A DNA stretch of 36,739 bases from Mizugakiibacter sp. (GTDB lineage Bacteria > Pseudomonadota > Gammaproteobacteria > Xanthomonadales > Rhodanobacteraceae): contig QILI01000081.1 of assembly GCA_003233305.1 (NCBI GenBank), positions 1 to 36,739 on the forward strand, given 5' to 3'. Below, piece after piece: positions 1 through 8,828 of the stretch (positions are counted from its first letter, which is position 1; each line of letters starts with the position of its first letter). A program made the translations under genes and the position numbers. The notes below the pieces were generated by a model. That model did not search any database, had not been told where the DNA came from, and saw only the letters and a list, made by a program, of their open reading frames with translations.

Positions 1-675
1 TACTGGTGTCGGTGGAATCGTTCCAGACATTGAGAGATCGGAATCCGGCACTTGTAACGTAGGGCGAGAGATAGGCCTTGCCCGGATCGGCGCTGGGCCA
101 CAGCCATTCTTTCTTATCGGTATTCCACTGGCAAGAACCGCCGACCTTTGGGGAATAACCGGGGGTACTGCCTGCGTTTTCCGGGTAGCTCGCGGGACAA
201 GCCCAGGGGGTATAAGTGACCGATGGATTGTAATAGTTGGGATTGACGAACGAGTTTCTGAACTGGGCACCATAGATATTTTTAGGTTCGAAACCCGGAA
301 CAATGTCTGAATAGGTCTGATTACCGTACGGCTTGGAATCTCCCAGCGGGAACCCGTAGGTGATTAGAGTATTATATAGTGATCCTTGGCCGAGATACCC
401 TTGACTGCCCAGAAACTCAAACTGCATCGACCCCGAATCATCGAGCATGAAGATAATATTAGGGGCGATGCCCTTGAAAGCGGTGATCGCCGGTGCTTGG
501 GACAAGACCAGGTGGCGATGCCCTTGAAAGCGGTGATCGCCGGTGCTTGGGACAAGACCAGGTAATTGGGTACTACGGCTCTGGCCGGGGCTACATGCAG
601 GCTCGCTATCAGGGCAGCAGAACTTATCACGCCGAGTAGGGCAGAATGCAGGCTGGATGGACGTAGGCTTTTCAT
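1..675 (-). pseudogene. pilY1: PilY1 N-terminal region, frameshifted and cut by window edge
   Basis: Large type IV pilus tip/adhesin and calcium-dependent pilus regulator; only its N-terminus is here and the rest lies beyond position 1. The ATG at 675 follows a GAGG ribosome-binding site and opens a signal peptide with an APARA cleavage site. After about 45 residues the reading frame meets an exact 50-bp tandem duplication (464-563), shifts frame, and stops at 364. If one copy is removed, the frame continues as FKGIAPNIIFMLDDSGSMQ and stays open to position 1. It includes the DxSGS metal-site motif of the von Willebrand A-like domain and a YNPSVTYTPW segment typical of PilY1. It is last in the fimT-pilV-pilW-pilX-pilY1 order, 28 bp after pilX. 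Either the gene is inactivated or phase-variable, or the duplication is an assembly error. Family assignment is confident; functional state is not. Confidence 0.85.
464..563. repeat. Exact 50-bp tandem duplication inside pilY1
   Basis: Positions 464-513 and 514-563 are identical over 50 bp, with no spacer and no mismatch. The unit encodes the end of the PilY1 signal region (LVLSQAPAITAFKGIA). Because 50 is not a multiple of three, the second copy throws pilY1 out of frame. Confidence 0.97.
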
Positions 676-703
676 GATGGGAACCTCGATAAGCATGGAT
701 CAG

Positions 704-1321
704 TCAGTTACTCAGATCCTGCACGGCGGTGCTGACCAGATAGGTGCTTTGAATGACCGCGACAGCGTTTTTGTTACCACCCCAACCTACGGTGGTAATA
801 CGAAACAGGGTGCCTTGCTTACCTATGGCCGGCCCTATATTCTGGATATAGAAACGCGGCAAGGCGTAATAGCTGTCCGCACCCCCGGTAGTGGATACTT
901 TGATAGTCCCACCTGTGCTTCCGGGTTGGGGAATATTGTAAGTCATTCCAAGCGGCTGCCCGCCGCTCACCCAGGGAATGGTATTCGGGTAGAGCAGGGG
1001 GTTGGAGCAAACTTGCGGTACGCTCGGTAGTGGGGAACTACCCGTGCACGGTGTTCCTGCGGTGGCATGGTTTTTTTGAGTCAACCATTGCTCAGCGAAT
1101 TGTAAGGTACTTTGCGCGGACTGGAAGGCGCGCTCCTTCTCCCGCAGATTGCCGGCAATCTTTTCTTGCAGACCATAACTGCGAAACATGCTGATACCGA
1201 GCAGAGTGACAATAATCAGGATCAGCAGGCTGGCAATCAGTACGAAGCCGCGCTGGGCCGGGTCATGACGGCTTCGGCCAGTCTGGATCAATCGAATGGG
1301 GTATTGGGGTACGCTACTCAT
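704..1321 (-). CDS. pilX: Type IV pilus minor pilin PilX
   Basis: Minor pilin that helps prime pilus assembly at the inner membrane with PilV, PilW, FimT/FimU and PilY1. The start at 1321 gives 205 residues and shares an ATGA overlap with the pilW stop; a longer open frame reaches 1453 but would run back into pilW. The prepilin cleavage site is RG|FVLIASLLILIIVTLLG, followed by a hydrophobic helix and the conserved LQEKIAGNLR segment of the PilX N-terminal family. The usual Glu at mature position 5 is absent (Ala), as is normal for the PilX/GspK branch. The C-terminal part is Gly/Thr/Pro-rich and poorly conserved. Confidence 0.88.
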   Translation of the reverse strand: MSSVPQYPIRLIQTGRSRHDPAQRGFVLIASLLILIIVTLLGISMFRSYGLQEKIAGNLREKERAFQSAQSTLQFAEQWLTQKNHATAGTPCTGSSPLPSVPQVCSNPLLYPNTIPWVSGGQPLGMTYNIPQPGSTGGTIKVSTTGGADSYYALPRFYIQNIGPAIGKQGTLFRITTVGWGGNKNAVAVIQSTYLVSTAVQDLSN

Positions 1322-2103
1322 GACTTGTTCATGACTGCAATGGTGCGGGTGAAGGGGAGGGTAGCGGGCTGACCCGGTGCTGGTGTGCCACCAGGCCTGA
1401 CCAGGGGGTTGTAAAAAGTGAGTGTGATCCGCAAGGTCAGTACATTGCTCCAATTGCTTACCGCAGTGGCCGGGACGTATTGGGTAACTGAGCCCGCCGA
1501 TCCGATCCCATACAAAATTTGCAGGCTTTTAATGCCATCGACCAAAGTTTGTGCGGAGGCAATGCTCGCACCGGTCAGGCCATTGATGACTTGGCAGCGC
1601 AAAGTTTTAGTCGTCGCGTCAATTGAAAATACGTTGACATAAAGCAGATTGGTACCGCTGGTATTGTTGGCACCTTGGCAGTTGCTCACCCCATCACCGC
1701 TGGCGGTCAGATAACGGACGCTCAGCGAATTCGCGGTTCCATAGACAGATTGCCCGGCGTTGGCAAAACCGGTCGCGGCATTCACCGGCAAGGCCACTGT
1801 GGCAATATCATTGCCGGTAGGCGGGGTGGAAACCGGGAAGTATCCCGCTGACTGGACCACGTCGGTGATCAAGGTCATGGCCAGCCGCTCGTTATCTTGC
1901 AATTGGGCTAGCTGGTACTGGGCGCTGAAGGTTTGCCGGGTGCTGTAGAACAGAGTAAACAGTCCCGAGAGCAGAAACAGGGCAATCACCATGCTGACCA
2001 TCAATTCGATCAGGCCAACACCCTGCTGGTGGTGTTGGTTGGCTGCCTGAGGGCAAATGCTTGAGCGGAAAAGTATGTGGATGGGTAGATTGAATAGGTT
2101 CAT
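1318..2103 (-). CDS. pilW: Type IV pilus minor pilin PilW
   Basis: Minor pilin of 261 residues, part of the pilus-priming complex. It has an unusually long leader of about 27 residues before the prepilin peptidase site QG|VGLIELMVSMVIALFLLSG, with Glu at mature position 5. The leader is followed by a GspJ-like segment containing LAQLQDNERLAMTLI, which matches the PilW family. The ATG overlaps the pilV stop in an ATGA, and its own stop overlaps the pilX start the same way, so translation of the minor pilins appears coupled. The C-terminal domain is rich in Ser, Thr and Asn, as expected of an exported pilin. Confidence 0.88.
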   Translation of the reverse strand: MNLFNLPIHILFRSSICPQAANQHHQQGVGLIELMVSMVIALFLLSGLFTLFYSTRQTFSAQYQLAQLQDNERLAMTLITDVVQSAGYFPVSTPPTGNDIATVALPVNAATGFANAGQSVYGTANSLSVRYLTASGDGVSNCQGANNTSGTNLLYVNVFSIDATTKTLRCQVINGLTGASIASAQTLVDGIKSLQILYGIGSAGSVTQYVPATAVSNWSNVLTLRITLTFYNPLVRPGGTPAPGQPATLPFTRTIAVMNKS

Positions 2104-2681
2104 GGCTGCACCACCAGGGTGATGGCATGCTGTGAGGTTCCGGATTGAGTGGCCTGGTTCAAGGCAACATCCTTCTCACTCCAATTGACGGTAATCGTGC
2201 AATTGACGGCGTTGTTGGCATCCAGAAGACAAGCTATGGCACCCTTGCCACCAGGAATCTGCTTGGCGAGCTGCTGCCCCCAGGTTTTCAGGTCATAGGC
2301 AGCCATTTCAATCCCGGTACAGGGTCCACTGCTGCAGTCACTGACTTGCCCATTGAGCGTGCCATTGCTCAGGCTTGTGGCTGACCAGGTGCTTCCTACC
2401 TTTCCGGTTACGGTGAGATTGGCAGGTACCGCACCGGTGCTCCAATAGGCGGGATTGGCTTGCATGGCTGCGACGATACTGGATGCCTCGATGGTCGCAA
2501 TAGAGCGGGTGCGGGCGATATTGGTATTACTCAAGGCCAGAGCTTGCATGCCAGCGATACCGAGCAGGCCCACGGCGACAACCACCAAAGCCACCATCAC
2601 CTCGATTAGGCTGAAACCACATGGCTGCCGGGACACGCCGCCCAATCTTGGTCGATAGTTAATCAACTGCAGACGGGTCAT
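2100..2681 (-). CDS. pilV: Type IV pilus modification protein / minor pilin PilV
   Basis: Minor pilin, 193 residues from the ATG at 2681. I prefer this start because it makes an ATGA overlap with the fimT stop and lies about 9 nt after a GGAGG ribosome-binding site. An ATG two codons upstream (2687) is also possible but too close to that site. The leader ends in CG|FSLIEVMVALVVVAVGLLG with Glu at mature position 5, then GMQALALSN, a standard PilV signature. The remaining domain has several cysteines (CSSGPC, CLL, NCT), consistent with disulfides formed in the periplasm. Confidence 0.88.
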   Translation of the reverse strand: MTRLQLINYRPRLGGVSRQPCGFSLIEVMVALVVVAVGLLGIAGMQALALSNTNIARTRSIATIEASSIVAAMQANPAYWSTGAVPANLTVTGKVGSTWSATSLSNGTLNGQVSDCSSGPCTGIEMAAYDLKTWGQQLAKQIPGGKGAIACLLDANNAVNCTITVNWSEKDVALNQATQSGTSQHAITLVVQP

Positions 2682-3223
2682 GGGCATTTTCCTCCCTGAT
2701 CAGCCTGGATATGCCCGACCAGCGAGATGTTCAGACAGCGACGCCAGGCAAGAGTATTGTTACTGTCGTGCAGGGTAAGGGTGCCTTGATCAGTTGAAAA
2801 CCCGACCCGATTAAAGGTGACCGCTACCAGCCCACCGCTCGTTCCGGTTGCCGTTCCTAGCAGGGTATCGCTGCCGCTGAAAGCTTGCTGATAACGCAAC
2901 ACGGTGTCGGGGTTGGTGCCACCGGTATTGACGGTCTTGTTGCCGTTTGCGTCTGAAAAGACGATCCAGCCTGATTGCCAGGTATTGCTACCTGCACAGC
3001 GGGTCCCGGTAGTCGATACGCAAACTGTAACGGGTTGGCCTTCCTTAATGGCCTCAGCCCGTGCGTACTGCAAATCACCCGTGAGTGAATTGATTTCAGT
3101 GGCCATGCGATTCGCCGTGGTGACACTGCGATACGACGGAATGCCAAACACCACAACGATAGCAATGATGGCAATCGTAACCAGCAATTCAATCAGCGTT
3201 ACACCCGATGCGGTGCGATTCAA
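2678..3223 (-). CDS. fimT: GspH/FimT-family minor pseudopilin
   Basis: First gene of the minor-pilin operon, 181 residues. It has a very short leader ending SG|VTLIELLVTIAIIAIVVVFG, with Glu at mature position 5, and the GspH/FimT hallmark NSLTGDLQYARAEAIKEGQPV, then CVSTTGTRC and a closing CLNISLVGHI segment. The start codon is TTG at 3223, after a GGGGG stretch; an in-frame TAG shortly upstream and the absence of an ATG make this the most likely start. FimT and FimU are close relatives and I cannot separate them here. FimT has been linked to DNA binding during uptake in some gammaproteobacteria; that role is only inference in this case. Confidence 0.82.
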   Translation of the reverse strand: MNRTASGVTLIELLVTIAIIAIVVVFGIPSYRSVTTANRMATEINSLTGDLQYARAEAIKEGQPVTVCVSTTGTRCAGSNTWQSGWIVFSDANGNKTVNTGGTNPDTVLRYQQAFSGSDTLLGTATGTSGGLVAVTFNRVGFSTDQGTLTLHDSNNTLAWRRCLNISLVGHIQADQGGKCP

Positions 3224-3442
3224 GTCGAAACCCCCGTATTGGCCTAAGTTCGACTATGCCGTGAAATACTGTTGAAGCAAGCCTCTAGAGGATGAGTGGT
3301 GGAATAATTCCGATAAGCGGTTGGGTTCGCGATGTTTCTGTGAACTGCGTCGCAGTGAGTAAGGCGGTGGCCAAGCCTTTGAATCACCCTCTCTACACCG
3401 CTGTAGTGGTACCAGGCTTGATCAGCAAGGTCCCTTTGTCCG

Positions 3443-4480
3443 TTATTTCTTCACGATTTTATCGATGACAATATGTACCGGTTGGCTGCGTTGTGTGGAG
3501 ACCGGAACGCTACGCCCCTCGAGATCACCGGATGCGGGTAAAGCCTGACCTGAATAGGAGACGCGGGCAGTGATTTCGACTGTTTTGCTACTACTCAGAT
3601 TCTGGTTGGGAACCATGCTCATGGCATTGCTAAGCGTCACCGTGACAGGAAACCTGCTGACGGGTTCACGACTGACGGCAAGCGGTACAGGGGTGCCGTG
3701 AGGTTTTCGTGCAAAGACGAACAGTGTTGCACCGGGTCGCAGCTTTGATGCCAATTCGGGAGCGAGGGTCACCTCAACCTTGAGTTGTGGACCGGTTGCT
3801 ATGGCCGCTGCTTGGGTCAATGGCAGGCCGCCGCGTCGCTCGGCCATGATGATCTGTGTCTGTACGGCCTTGGCAACCTTGGATTCTGGCGGAAGCAGGG
3901 CTAACAGGCGTTGCCAGGTAGCACTGGCCGGCGCATATTTGCCCAGCTGAAAATCACTGATCCCAAGCATCCATAAGGCACGCTGATGTTTGGGATCGAC
4001 GTCGAGGGCATGTTCAAGACGTATCCGTGCCTCTCCAACGATACGGTGGTCGGGTTGTGTCAGGGAATCTTCCTGGGCCCAGGCCACCAGTAAATTCGGA
4101 TCATCAGGATGCAGTACGAGTGCCTTGCCATAGGCATCACGAGCCTTGGCCGGTTGCTTCTTCGCGGTATATACCTGACCGAGCCAGCTCCACAGTGTTG
4201 GATCGTCAGGATGCTCACTGACCTGCTTTTTCAGCTTGACCAAAGCTTGGTCCAAAGTCAGTGGTACTGTAGCGCGATTCGGATTAAGTGCGGCAGGATT
4301 CCCAAAATCCAGATACAGCGCGGTGCTGACAAGGGGCAGCCCGAGGGCCAGAACAATGCTCAGCAGGACCACAGTACGCGGGCGCGTAGTAAAGCTACGA
4401 TTACGCCACAATGGCCAGAGCACAAAGGCGAGTGCTATCGCAACGAGTGCGACGGTCGCAACAACAAACAGAATGGTCAC
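3443..4480 (-). CDS. ccmI: Cytochrome c maturation protein CcmI (TPR apocytochrome chaperone)
   Basis: Membrane protein of 345 residues that binds the C-terminus of apocytochrome c and presents it to the CcmF/H haem-ligation complex. Two N-terminal membrane helices (about 3-23 and 38-58) flank a short basic loop. They are followed by TPR-like repeats (about 75-215, for example DDPTLWSWLGQVYTAKKQ and QRALWMLGISDFQLGKY) and a C-terminal periplasmic beta-rich domain. The start is GTG at 4480, overlapping the ccmH stop as GTGA. It is the last gene of the ccm operon; 219 bp separate it from fimT, with only short imperfect hairpins and no clear terminator. Confidence 0.9.
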   Translation of the reverse strand: MTILFVVATVALVAIALAFVLWPLWRNRSFTTRPRTVVLLSIVLALGLPLVSTALYLDFGNPAALNPNRATVPLTLDQALVKLKKQVSEHPDDPTLWSWLGQVYTAKKQPAKARDAYGKALVLHPDDPNLLVAWAQEDSLTQPDHRIVGEARIRLEHALDVDPKHQRALWMLGISDFQLGKYAPASATWQRLLALLPPESKVAKAVQTQIIMAERRGGLPLTQAAAIATGPQLKVEVTLAPELASKLRPGATLFVFARKPHGTPVPLAVSREPVSRFPVTVTLSNAMSMVPNQNLSSSKTVEITARVSYSGQALPASGDLEGRSVPVSTQRSQPVHIVIDKIVKK

Positions 4481-4905
4481 CAGTCATCATCTCCTGGGGG
4501 GGGCGCGGCCGCTGCAGAGCTGGTGCGCTTACGTAGATATAACAATACGCCGAGGCCGCCCAATATGAGAAAAACAAATGGGCCAAACCATAATGCATAA
4601 TTGGAAGGCTTTAGGGGGGGGTCGTAAAGTACATAGTCGGAATAGCGATCCACCAGGTATTGCTTGATCTGCTGATTGGTCTTTCCGGCCTGCATCATTT
4701 TGAAGACCTGAGCGCGCAGATCCTGTGCCAGTTTGGCATTGGATGAGGCCAGGCTTTCGTTCTGGCAGACCAGACAACGTAGCTGCGAAGCCAGGTTTTG
4801 GAACCGCAGGCGCTCGGCATTGTTCTGAAATGGTAAGGGGTTGATGGCCTGAGCAGCAAAACTGATCAGCCCCAACATCAGGATCGGAAACAACCAGTAA
4901 CGCAT
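4477..4905 (-). CDS. ccmH: Cytochrome c maturation protein CcmH (thiol reductase subunit)
   Basis: Small periplasm-facing thioredoxin-like reductant of apocytochrome CXXCH motifs. It has 142 residues: a signal peptide ending AAQA near residue 20, the active-site LRCLVCQNESLASSNA with Cys44 and Cys47, a YVLYDPPLKP segment and one C-terminal membrane helix (about 105-122). This is the short CcmH form; the TPR domain fused in E. coli CcmH is supplied here by the separate ccmI. It starts 1 bp after the ccmG stop, with a GAGG site inside the end of ccmG, and overlaps the ccmI start. Confidence 0.93.
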   Translation of the reverse strand: MRYWLFPILMLGLISFAAQAINPLPFQNNAERLRFQNLASQLRCLVCQNESLASSNAKLAQDLRAQVFKMMQAGKTNQQIKQYLVDRYSDYVLYDPPLKPSNYALWFGPFVFLILGGLGVLLYLRKRTSSAAAAPPPGDDDW

Positions 4906-4906
4906 A

Positions 4907-5458
4907 TCATTTTACCTCATGCGGGTGGGCACCGACTGCTCGCAACTTGGGTATCAGATTGGTGCGGATAATTTTTGGAGTCACCGGTCCGATATGTTTC
5001 CAGCGAATAAAACCTTTAGCGTCAATCAGATAGGTTTCAGGTACGCCATAGACTCCAAAGTTGATCGCTGTGTGACCACTGCGATCAGTAATAATTACAC
5101 TGTATGGGTTGCCGTGCTTGGCTATCCAGGCTTTCGCATCCTGTGGTGGATCCTTGTAATCGTAACCAATCAGCGGAACTCCAAGATTTTTAGCATGGGC
5201 CATCCACACCGGATGTTCTTCCAGGCAGGCTACACACCAGCTGGCAAACACATTGATGAGATAAGGCTTACCCAGCAGCATGGCCTTGCTGACATGTTCG
5301 CTGGGGGCATAGAGTTTCGGAAGATTGAAGGCTGGTGCAGGCTTGTTGATCAGTGGGGAGGGTACCGCGGTCATGTCGTGGTGACTGTTCCACCACATGC
5401 CCCATCCGAATAGGCCGACCAGTACCAGAAAGCCGATGAGCGGAAGGTATCTTTTCAT
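4907..5458 (-). CDS. ccmG: Thiol:disulfide interchange protein CcmG/DsbE
   Basis: Membrane-anchored periplasmic thioredoxin that keeps apocytochrome c or CcmH thiols reduced. It has 183 residues: an N-terminal anchor (about 5-22), a thioredoxin fold with active-site WCVAC (Cys75 and Cys78), and the cis-proline loop GVPETYLID. The DsbE-specific ASWC and YKDPPQDA segments are present. The ATG overlaps the ccmF stop in an ATGA. The C-terminus (AHPHEVK) is slightly longer than needed for the fold. Confidence 0.93.
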   Translation of the reverse strand: MKRYLPLIGFLVLVGLFGWGMWWNSHHDMTAVPSPLINKPAPAFNLPKLYAPSEHVSKAMLLGKPYLINVFASWCVACLEEHPVWMAHAKNLGVPLIGYDYKDPPQDAKAWIAKHGNPYSVIITDRSGHTAINFGVYGVPETYLIDAKGFIRWKHIGPVTPKIIRTNLIPKLRAVGAHPHEVK

Positions 5459-7446
5459 GCCGTGGACTCTCGTAGCTTGGACGGTGATTCTATGTGGAGT
5501 GATTTAGGTACGTCCTTGTCGACAGTTTTCCGTACCCGAAACCGCCGGTCGGCAATGGTGACAAACCCGCCCAGAGTTATGAACAGCCCTCCTAACCAGA
5601 TCCAACGTACAAACGGCTTATCGTAGATCCGTAGCGACCAGGCGCCTTGATTGCCGAGAGGCTCGCCGAGGGCCACATACAAATCCCGGGACAGCCCGGC
5701 ATTGATGGCTGCTTTGGTTTGTACGATGCCTCGTGGATACTCACGCTTTTGGGGGTGCAAGCGGGTAATGGTTTCACCATTCTGGGTCACCACGATGGTT
5801 CCCTGACGGGCGATCCAGTTGGGACCTTGCACACTGTGTACCCCTTTGAATTGGAATCGATAGGAGCCGACCAGGGTACTTTGGCCTGGGGCCAGTCGGA
5901 CATCCCGTTCAATACTCAGGGATGAGGTCAGCAAGGCTCCGGCCAGGAAGATGCCAACGCCGAAATGTCCAAGCAACATACCGGCCATCTCGGCGGGGTA
6001 GCGTCGGCCTGCGGGCACGCTTCGCCAGCGCTTCCAGGCATAGGCCAAGACACCAGCAATAACATAGGCGGCGGTGACGCTGCCCAGCAACGCCCGCCAC
6101 GGGGGTATCCCGCCGCTTGCAGCGAAGGCAAACAGGCCGCCACCAATGATTCCTGACAGTCCGCCGATCCAGGCGACACGTAGCAAGCTGCGGCTGTCAG
6201 CACGTCCCCAGTTAGCAAACGCACCAAAGGGCATCAGCAGGATGATCGGAGCCATCAACAGTATAAACAGAGGGCCGAAGTACGGTGGTCCGACTGAGAC
6301 TCGCCCCAGTCCGAACACATCACCAATCAACGGATACAGCGTGCCTATGAGAATCATCGCGGCACTGATGACGAACATCAGATTACCGATGACGATCAGA
6401 GTCTCGCGTGACAACATTGCAAACCGCTTGCCTCCGGTGACTTTGGGTGCTCGCAGGGCATACAGCAGCAGGGAGGCCCCCACTGCGATACCCAGCATGA
6501 TAAGAATGAATATGCCGCGTCGGGGATCCGATGCAAAGGCGTGCACGCTGGTTAGAACCCCGGAACGAACCAAGAAGGTACCCAGCAGGGACAGTGAAAA
6601 GGCAAAGATGGATAGGAGTAGCGTCCAGGCCCGAAGCGCCCCCCGTTTTTCAGTAATAGCTTGGGAGTGGATCAAGGCGGCACCAACCAGCCAAGGCATG
6701 AAGGAAGCATTCTCGACCGGATCCCAGAACCACCACCCCCCCCAACCCAACTCGGTATAAGCCCACCAACTACCCAAGACAATGCCAGCAGTTAGAAAAC
6801 CCCAAGCTGCGTTAGTCCAGGGGCGTGACCAGCGTACCCATTTGTCGTCCATGCCCCCCCCCAGTAGGGCGGCGATTGCAAAGGCAAAAGCAACCGAAAA
6901 TCCGATATAACCCATGTAGAGCATGGGCGGGTGCATGATTAATCCTGGATCCTGCAGAATCGGATTCAGGTCAGCACCGTTTAGAGGTGCCGGAAGCAGG
7001 CGGATAAACGGATTCGAAGTCAGTACGGTAAATAGTAGAAAACCTGCGCTGACCAGGCCCAGCACACCGATTACCCGTGCTGCAAAAGCCTCAGGCAGGC
7101 TGCGGGAGCGAAACACGACTGCGACCGTCCATAGCCCAAGGAGTAAAATCCACAGTAATAGCGAACCCTCATGGGCTCCCCACACAGCGGAAAATAGATA
7201 GTACCAAGGCAGAGTGAGGTTGGAGTTCTGGGCGACGTAGGCAACCGAGAAATCATGAACCAGAAAAGCCCAGGTAAGAATGCCAAAAGAGAGCGCTACA
7301 AACACCACCTGACCGATTGCTGCGGGTCGAGCCACGGCCATCATGGAGCGTTCCTCAAGCCACGCTCCAAGCAAAGGGACAGTGGCTTGTACACAGGCTA
7401 GCAATAGAGCCAATATCAATGCGAATTGCCCAAGTTCCGGGATCAC
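5455..7446 (-). CDS. ccmF: Haem lyase subunit CcmF
   Basis: Large inner-membrane protein of 663 residues that, with CcmH/I, transfers haem from holo-CcmE to apocytochrome c. It has many membrane helices and the tryptophan-rich WWD-type periplasmic motif [20 protein letters not shown], with conserved histidines nearby (LIHSQA and VHAFASDP). An upstream [14 protein letters not shown] segment and a C-terminal periplasmic domain preceding the last helix (about 618-636) fit CcmF. It starts with GTG at 7446, overlapping the ccmE stop as GTGA, and its stop overlaps the ccmG start. Length is normal for the family. Confidence 0.95.
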   Translation of the reverse strand: MIPELGQFALILALLLACVQATVPLLGAWLEERSMMAVARPAAIGQVVFVALSFGILTWAFLVHDFSVAYVAQNSNLTLPWYYLFSAVWGAHEGSLLLWILLLGLWTVAVVFRSRSLPEAFAARVIGVLGLVSAGFLLFTVLTSNPFIRLLPAPLNGADLNPILQDPGLIMHPPMLYMGYIGFSVAFAFAIAALLGGGMDDKWVRWSRPWTNAAWGFLTAGIVLGSWWAYTELGWGGWWFWDPVENASFMPWLVGAALIHSQAITEKRGALRAWTLLLSIFAFSLSLLGTFLVRSGVLTSVHAFASDPRRGIFILIMLGIAVGASLLLYALRAPKVTGGKRFAMLSRETLIVIGNLMFVISAAMILIGTLYPLIGDVFGLGRVSVGPPYFGPLFILLMAPIILLMPFGAFANWGRADSRSLLRVAWIGGLSGIIGGGLFAFAASGGIPPWRALLGSVTAAYVIAGVLAYAWKRWRSVPAGRRYPAEMAGMLLGHFGVGIFLAGALLTSSLSIERDVRLAPGQSTLVGSYRFQFKGVHSVQGPNWIARQGTIVVTQNGETITRLHPQKREYPRGIVQTKAAINAGLSRDLYVALGEPLGNQGAWSLRIYDKPFVRWIWLGGLFITLGGFVTIADRRFRVRKTVDKDVPKSLHIESPSKLRESTA

Positions 7447-7907
7447 TTTGCCCCTCCGGCATTCGCTACGTTTACATGGTTTTTGAGGTGTGCCTTGGCC
7501 ATGGCTTCGCGTAATGAGGGCGGCATGTATGTGGCGTCATGTTTGGCCAGTACCTCGGTGGCGATGAAGCGCTTGCCCTGCATGTGCCCGGTGGCAATAA
7601 CGGCCTGATTGGCACGGAACAGATCAGGCAGAATACCGGTGTATTGCACCGGTAAGGTGGCGTCACCATCGGTAACGACAAAGTCGACTTTTAGCGAATG
7701 TGCATGGCGCAGTATCGAGCCTTTCTGAACCATACCCCCAAGCCGGAAGCTTTGTAATGTTTTGGCCTTGCCGGCCAGAACCTGGCTGGGTAAAAACAGA
7801 TAACTAACGTTCTGTTGCACACCATAGACGATAGCGGTAGTGGCCAGCGTTACGGCAAACAGAATAAGACCGATAAAAATTAGTCGACGTTTCCGGATAG
7901 GCTTCAT
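7443..7907 (-). CDS. ccmE: Periplasmic haem chaperone CcmE
   Basis: Receives haem from CcmC and binds it covalently before passing it to CcmF. It has 154 residues from the ATG at 7907, chosen because it follows a GGAG ribosome-binding site and overlaps the ccmD stop. An open frame extends to 8036 but lies within ccmD. There is a basic N-terminus (KPIRKRR), one membrane helix (about 9-29), an OB-fold domain, and the haem-binding motif [12 protein letters not shown] with His123 and Tyr127. The C-terminal tail is short and Ala/Asn-rich. Confidence 0.95.
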   Translation of the reverse strand: MKPIRKRRLIFIGLILFAVTLATTAIVYGVQQNVSYLFLPSQVLAGKAKTLQSFRLGGMVQKGSILRHAHSLKVDFVVTDGDATLPVQYTGILPDLFRANQAVIATGHMQGKRFIATEVLAKHDATYMPPSLREAMAKAHLKNHVNVANAGGAK

Positions 7908-8077
7908 GGGGATCTCCTGCGGAGTGCTTGGCGTAGCAGAATCGCGCGAAGTTGCCGTATGAACTTTCGGCGGCGCCTGGATGTCACAATTAAGTCTGTA
8001 GCGAGCACGAGAAAGAACACCGCATAGGCGGGCCATACATAGGCGGCAAAGCCACCCATAGCAAAAAATTCACGCAT
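7904..8077 (-). CDS. ccmD: Haem exporter protein CcmD
   Basis: Tiny membrane protein (57 residues) that helps release holo-CcmE from the CcmABC complex. From the ATG at 8077 it reads [20 protein letters not shown], with a single membrane helix (about 10-32), then a strongly basic cytoplasmic tail ([11 protein letters not shown]). The FFxMGGxAxYVWPAY motif is characteristic. It overlaps the ccmC end by 8 bp and the ccmE start by 4 bp. A longer open frame starting at 8143 would sit inside ccmC and is not credible. Confidence 0.92.
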   Translation of the reverse strand: MREFFAMGGFAAYVWPAYAVFFLVLATDLIVTSRRRRKFIRQLRAILLRQALRRRSP

Positions 8078-8828
8078 CCTTGGTGCCCTCCATGACGATT
8101 TGACGAACCCAGTCCTTGCCTCGTTCACGCTCCAGTACAGCAATACGTGCGCGTCCGAGCAGGCTGACCCCGTAATATAATTTGGTGGCGATCATCATGG
8201 CTAGAATGGGCCACAGCATGGAGAGACTGATACTGGAGGGGGCGAATATCCGCACTGTGGTGCCTTGATGCAGAGTGTTCCACCAAACGACTGAATAATG
8301 CACGATCGGTAGATTGACCACCCCCACAATGATTAAGAATGAAGCCGCACGGGCACCCTGACGTTCATTCTCGAAAGCATGATATAGGCCGATAATGCCC
8401 AGATAGATGAATAGCAGTACCAATTCTGAGGTCAGCCGGGCATCCCAGGTCCAGTAGGTACCCCACATCGGCTTGCCCCACAGTGAGCCGGTTATCAGGG
8501 TGATGAACGTGAAAGCCGCACCGATCGGGGCGGATTCCATGGCGATAATCTCAGCGAGCTTCATACGCCAGACCACGGCGATCAGCCCGCTGATGGCCAT
8601 GACGCCATAAATAAACAGACTCATCCAGGCGCTGGGTACGTGAATAAAAATAATTCGATAGGCATCACCTTGCTGGTAATCGGGGGGCGCAATGATCAAC
8701 CCGCCGATCAGACCTGCTATGGCAAAAACCACTGTGCCCACCCAAAGCCAAGGGCGCAAATAGCCCGCGAATTCGTAGAAAAAAGGGGGTGATCCGAGTT
8801 TGTGAAACCAAGTCTTGAACGCGTTCAT
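8070..8828 (-). CDS. ccmC: Haem transporter / holo-CcmE loading protein CcmC
   Basis: Inner-membrane protein of 252 residues with about six helices that loads haem onto CcmE. It carries the WWD motif WGTYWTWDARLTSELVL and two flanking periplasmic histidine motifs: HVPSAWMS after helix 1 and VHYSVVWWNTLHQG. I place the start at 8828, where the ATG overlaps the ccmB stop; the longer frame to 8909 lies wholly within ccmB. Confidence 0.95.
   Translation of the reverse strand: MNAFKTWFHKLGSPPFFYEFAGYLRPWLWVGTVVFAIAGLIGGLIIAPPDYQQGDAYRIIFIHVPSAWMSLFIYGVMAISGLIAVVWRMKLAEIIAMESAPIGAAFTFITLITGSLWGKPMWGTYWTWDARLTSELVLLFIYLGIIGLYHAFENERQGARAASFLIIVGVVNLPIVHYSVVWWNTLHQGTTVRIFAPSSISLSMLWPILAMMIATKLYYGVSLLGRARIAVLERERGKDWVRQIVMEGTKDA

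Noticed and set aside
566..1030. 154-residue frame on the plus strand
   Set aside because: Lies antisense to pilX and pilY1, has no family features, and the opposite strand encodes recognisable minor pilins.
1200..1321. PilX lacking Glu at mature position 5 as a defect
   Set aside because: The GspK/PilX branch of pilins normally lacks this residue, so it is not an anomaly.
704..1453. Longer pilX starting at 1453
   Set aside because: The extra 44 residues overlap pilW and are not prepilin-like; the ATG at 1321 makes the ATGA junction seen throughout this operon.
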